Shown: piece after piece, positions 6,096 to 8,051 of the stretch | Numbering within the stretch: the stretch's first letter is position 1 | Layout: each line of letters begins with the position of its first letter | NCBI GenBank assembly: GCA_012274175.1 | Contig: JAAOZZ010000335.1 | Location: 1 to 8,051, forward strand | DNA: 8,051 nt | Direction: 5' to 3' | Source: Betaproteobacteria bacterium | Lineage (GTDB): Bacteria > Pseudomonadota > Gammaproteobacteria > Burkholderiales > Usitatibacteraceae | Position numbers and translations under genes: made by a program | The notes under the pieces: model-generated | What the model was told of the DNA's origin: nothing | Database searches by the model: none | The model's input: the letters and a program-made list of their open reading frames with translations, nothing else

Positions 6096-7802
6096 CTACT
6101 CGTTGGTCACGGCCTCGATCTCCTCGAGCGACGTGAGTCCCTTCTTCACCTTGATGAGCCCCGATTGCCGCAGGTCGTTGACACCCTCGCGCCTGGCCTG
6201 GTCCGCGAGGTCGATGGCCGTACCGTTCTTCATGATGATGCGCGCCATCTCGTCCGTGATGGGCATCACCTGGTAGATTCCGAGCCGCCCCTTGTAGCCG
6301 GTATTCTTGCATATGTCGCACCCGGCGGGACCGAAGGGCTGCCAGGTGCCGTCGAGGTCTTCCTCCTTGAACCCGGCCCTCAGCAGCGCCTCCTCCGGGA
6401 TGTCCTCCGGCCTCTTGCACGAGCAGAGCTTGCGGGCGAGGCGCTGGGCCGTGACGAGGATCACGCTCGAGGCGATGTTGAACGGCGCGATCCCCATGTT
6501 CATGAGGCGCGAGAGCGTGGCCGGGGCGTCGTTGGTGTGCAGCGTCGAGAGCACCATGTGGCCCGTCTGCGCCGCCTTGATGGAGATCTCGCCCGTCTCC
6601 AGGTCGCGGATCTCGCCCACCATGATGATGTCCGGGTCCTGGCGCAGGAAGGCCTTCAGCGCCACCGCGAAGGTGAGGCCCTGCTTGTCGTTCACGTTGA
6701 CCTGGTTCACTCCCGGCAGGTTGATCTCCGCGGGGTCCTCCGCGGTGGAGATGTTGATGCCGGGCTTGTTCAGGATGTTGAGGCACGTGTAGAGCGAGAC
6801 CGTCTTGCCCGAGCCCGTCGGCCCGGTGACCAGCACCATGCCGTAGGGGCGGCCGATGGCGCGCAGGAGGTGCTCCTTCTGTTCGGGCTCGTAGCCCAGG
6901 GCTTCGATGCCGAGCGTGGCGCTCGACGGGTCGAGGATGCGCATGCAGATCTTCTCGCCGAAGAGCGTGGGCAGCGTGGAGACCCGGAAGTCGATCGCGC
7001 GCGTCTTGGACAGCGTCATCTTCATGCGCCCGTCCTGGGGCACGCGCTTTTCCGAGATGTCGAGCCGGGAGACGACCTTGATGCGCGAGGCGATCTTCTC
7101 CTTGATGGCGAGCGGGGGCTGCGCCACGTCGTAGAGGATGCCGTCGGTGCGGTAGCGGATGCGGTAGAACTTCTCGTAGGGCTCGAAGTGGATGTCGGAG
7201 GCCCCGCCGTTGATCGCGTCGAGCAGGATCTTCTGCACGTACTTCACCACCGGGGCGTCGTCGATGTCCTCCATCACGACGTCGGGCTGCGCCTCGCCGT
7301 CGGTGATCTCCATCCCCGAGAGGTCCACGTCCTCGGTGGCCGCCTCGAGGGACTTGGCGGTCGAGTCGGTGAGCTTGCGCACGATGAGCGCGAGCTTGTC
7401 GTCCTCGACCACCACCGGCTCCATCGTCATGCCGGTGGCGAACTTCACTTCCTGCAGGACCTGCTCGTTGGAGGGGTCCGACATGGCCACGAACACCCGG
7501 TTGCCGCGCTTGCCGAGCGCGATCACCCGGTGGTTCATGATGATCTTGCTGTCGATCAGGTTGAGCGGAAGCTGATCCACGTCAACCGCGTTCAGGTCGA
7601 GCAGCGGATAACCGAACGTCTGCGCGGCGAAGAGCGAGACCTCCTTGGCGGAGAGCTTCTTCGACACGACGAGCTGCTGGATGAAGGTGATGCCCGAACG
7701 CGTCGCCTCCGCCTGGATGGCGTTGGCGTCGGCCTGCACGAGGCGGCCCTGCTGGACGAGCGCGCGCCCGAGGGCGCTGAAATGGGTCGGTTGCGCGGCC
7801 AT
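6096..7802 (-). CDS. pilB: Type IV pilus assembly ATPase PilB
   Basis: Cytoplasmic hexameric ATPase that drives pilus extension. The 568-residue protein has an N-terminal regulatory domain of the T2SSE_N/MshEN type (about 40-145), a linker rich in acidic residues (about 150-185), and the secretion ATPase core. The core shows Walker A GPTGSGKT (327-334), the Asp box around TAEDPAEINLPG (353-364), Walker B DIIMVGEIRD (391-400) and the His box TGHMVLSTLHT (413-423). A zinc site uses Cys460, Cys462, Cys495 and Cys498, the first pair as CxC. The frame is open to an ATG pair at 7892/7889, but I place the start at 7802: PilB homologues begin just before the LSALGRALV-like stretch, and the upstream 30 codons overlap a good promoter. 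The ribosome site is weak (CAGAG, 5 nt away). It leads the pilBCD-coaE group and is divergent from hemA. Confidence 0.96.
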   Translation of the reverse strand: MAAQPTHFSALGRALVQQGRLVQADANAIQAEATRSGITFIQQLVVSKKLSAKEVSLFAAQTFGYPLLDLNAVDVDQLPLNLIDSKIIMNHRVIALGKRGNRVFVAMSDPSNEQVLQEVKFATGMTMEPVVVEDDKLALIVRKLTDSTAKSLEAATEDVDLSGMEITDGEAQPDVVMEDIDDAPVVKYVQKILLDAINGGASDIHFEPYEKFYRIRYRTDGILYDVAQPPLAIKEKIASRIKVVSRLDISEKRVPQDGRMKMTLSKTRAIDFRVSTLPTLFGEKICMRILDPSSATLGIEALGYEPEQKEHLLRAIGRPYGMVLVTGPTGSGKTVSLYTCLNILNKPGINISTAEDPAEINLPGVNQVNVNDKQGLTFAVALKAFLRQDPDIIMVGEIRDLETGEISIKAAQTGHMVLSTLHTNDAPATLSRLMNMGIAPFNIASSVILVTAQRLARKLCSCKRPEDIPEEALLRAGFKEEDLDGTWQPFGPAGCDICKNTGYKGRLGIYQVMPITDEMARIIMKNGTAIDLADQARREGVNDLRQSGLIKVKKGLTSLEEIEAVTNE

Positions 7803-7828
7803 GAAAGCTCTGGAAAGCCCCTGGAAAG
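7803..7828 (-). repeat. Three helically spaced CTTTC repeats in the pilB leader
   Basis: The minus strand carries CTTTC at 7803-7807, 7813-7817 and 7824-7828, at 10- and 11-bp steps. The two distal copies are part of a longer identical 8-mer, CTTTCCAG. They fill most of the predicted 5' leader up to the start codon. One-turn spacing is compatible with a protein-binding site, but the repeats are short. Confidence 0.45.
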
Positions 7829-7847
7829 TTCCCGTTAAATCAGGACC

Positions 7848-7877
7848 ATAATGCGCCTTTTGCGTTTTGTTTGTAAA
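7848..7877 (-). promoter_or_regulatory. Candidate sigma-70 promoter for pilBCD
   Basis: Read on the minus strand: TTTACA (7872-7877, 5 of 6), an 18-bp A-rich spacer, and CATTAT (7848-7853, 4 of 6). The stretch is strikingly AT-richer than its surroundings. Initiation near 7841 gives a leader of about 39 nt to the ATG at 7802. I see no sigma-54 type GG-N10-GC element here, although some pilus genes use one. Confidence 0.5.
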
Positions 7878-7905
7878 GTTTGCGTCCATCATACCAACAA
7901 CCCCC

Positions 7906-7943
7906 GGGCCGCGCGGAGGGCCGCGCGGGCCCGCGCGGGCCGG
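7906..7943. repeat. GC-only palindromic block between the pilB and hemA promoters
   Basis: Thirty-seven of 38 bases are G or C. The block holds a direct repeat GGGCCGCGCGG (7906-7916 and 7918-7928, 12-bp step) and two nested perfect palindromes: CCGCGCGGGCCCGCGCGG (7921-7938) and GGCCCGCGCGGGCC (7928-7941). It ends directly upstream of the hemA extended -10 and lies upstream of the pilB -35. It may be a binding site, a supercoiling-sensitive element or simple-sequence DNA. Confidence 0.6.
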
Positions 7944-7944
7944 C

Positions 7945-7953
7945 TGCTATAAT
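7945..7953 (+). promoter_or_regulatory. hemA promoter with perfect extended -10
   Basis: TGCTATAAT is an exact extended -10 (TGnTATAAT), with TATAAT at 7948-7953, in otherwise very GC-rich DNA. At 17 bp upstream the sequence is GCGGGC, so no -35 is visible; an extended -10 can work without one. Initiation is expected near 7960, only about 5 nt before the hemA ATG. Confidence 0.7.
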
Positions 7954-7964
7954 TTTCGGCTGCC

Positions 7965-8051
7965 ATGCCTCTGCACGTCATCGGGATCAACCATCACAGC
8001 GCCCCCCTGGAGCTGCGCGAGAAGCTCGCCTTCCCGCAGGAGACCCAGGGC
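7965..8051 (+). CDS. hemA: Glutamyl-tRNA reductase, N-terminal part (runs off the right edge)
   Basis: First enzyme of the C5 route to tetrapyrroles: NADPH-dependent reduction of glutamyl-tRNA to glutamate-1-semialdehyde in the cytoplasm. Only 29 codons are present, but they are diagnostic: MPLHVIGINHHSAPLELREK followed by LAFPQETQG matches the conserved GxNHxxAPxxxREkxxf start of the family. The catalytic Cys lies beyond the window. The ATG at 7965 is the only possible start: the next in-frame codon upstream of note is a TAA at 7950, with no start between, and the conserved strand begins at residue 4. There is no Shine-Dalgarno sequence, and the predicted transcript begins a few bases before the ATG. 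It is transcribed divergently from pilB. Confidence 0.93.
   Translation, partial: MPLHVIGINHHSAPLELREKLAFPQETQG

Noticed and set aside
4481..6136. 551-codon plus-strand open frame opposite pilC and pilD
   Set aside because: His/Asp/Arg-rich shadow translation covering clear pilC and pilD coding sequence; no recognisable domain and no sensible ribosome site.
6051..7838. 595-codon plus-strand open frame opposite pilB
   Set aside because: Its length is striking, but it mirrors pilB codon by codon, with no family-like motifs in the translation. It is explained by GC-driven lack of stops.
7803..7892. 30-codon N-terminal extension of pilB from the ATG pair at 7892/7889
   Set aside because: The extension overlaps the best promoter, is AT-rich unlike the gene, and is absent from the PilB proteins I know, which start near the 7802 ATG.

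Overview
This 8.05 kb window is a GC-rich (roughly mid-60s percent by eye), gene-dense chromosomal segment of a proteobacterium, most likely a betaproteobacterium. The case rests on three things: the gene order pilB-pilC-pilD-coaE-zapD-yacG, the style of the PilB, ZapD and CtaC proteins, and a DUF2244 gene placed before a cytochrome c oxidase operon. I cannot assign a genus. There are no RNA genes, insertion sequences, CRISPR arrays or phage genes.

Layout from right to left, since all genes but one are on the minus strand. At the far right (7965-8051) the first 29 codons of hemA (glutamyl-tRNA reductase) run on the plus strand. They are separated from pilB by a 162-bp divergent promoter region holding a very GC-rich palindromic block. 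The minus strand then carries pilB, pilC and pilD (type IV pilus assembly ATPase, inner-membrane platform, prepilin peptidase). After these come coaE (last step of coenzyme A synthesis), zapD (FtsZ-bundling division protein) and yacG (small zinc protein). A 74-bp gap with a candidate promoter leads into a second minus-strand group: a DUF2244 membrane protein, ctaC (subunit II of a caa3-like oxidase, with a fused C-terminal cytochrome c domain) and the start of ctaD (subunit I), which runs off the left edge.

The pil genes form one functional unit. PilD matures prepilins, PilB powers their polymerisation and PilC sits under PilB in the inner membrane. coaE and yacG are translationally coupled to the genes before them by 3-nt overlaps of a TGA stop with a GTG start. 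The ctaC/ctaD pair encodes the catalytic core of an aerobic terminal oxidase.

This is largely a core-genome region and I see no novel defence, mobile or biosynthetic system. The points worth a second look are regulatory: a near-leaderless hemA with a perfect extended -10, a GNRA-capped hairpin in the pilC-pilD gap before a pilD lacking a Shine-Dalgarno sequence, a possible promoter-dependent RBS hairpin before zapD, helically spaced repeats in the pilB leader, and an unusual residue in the CuA/Mg region of CtaC.
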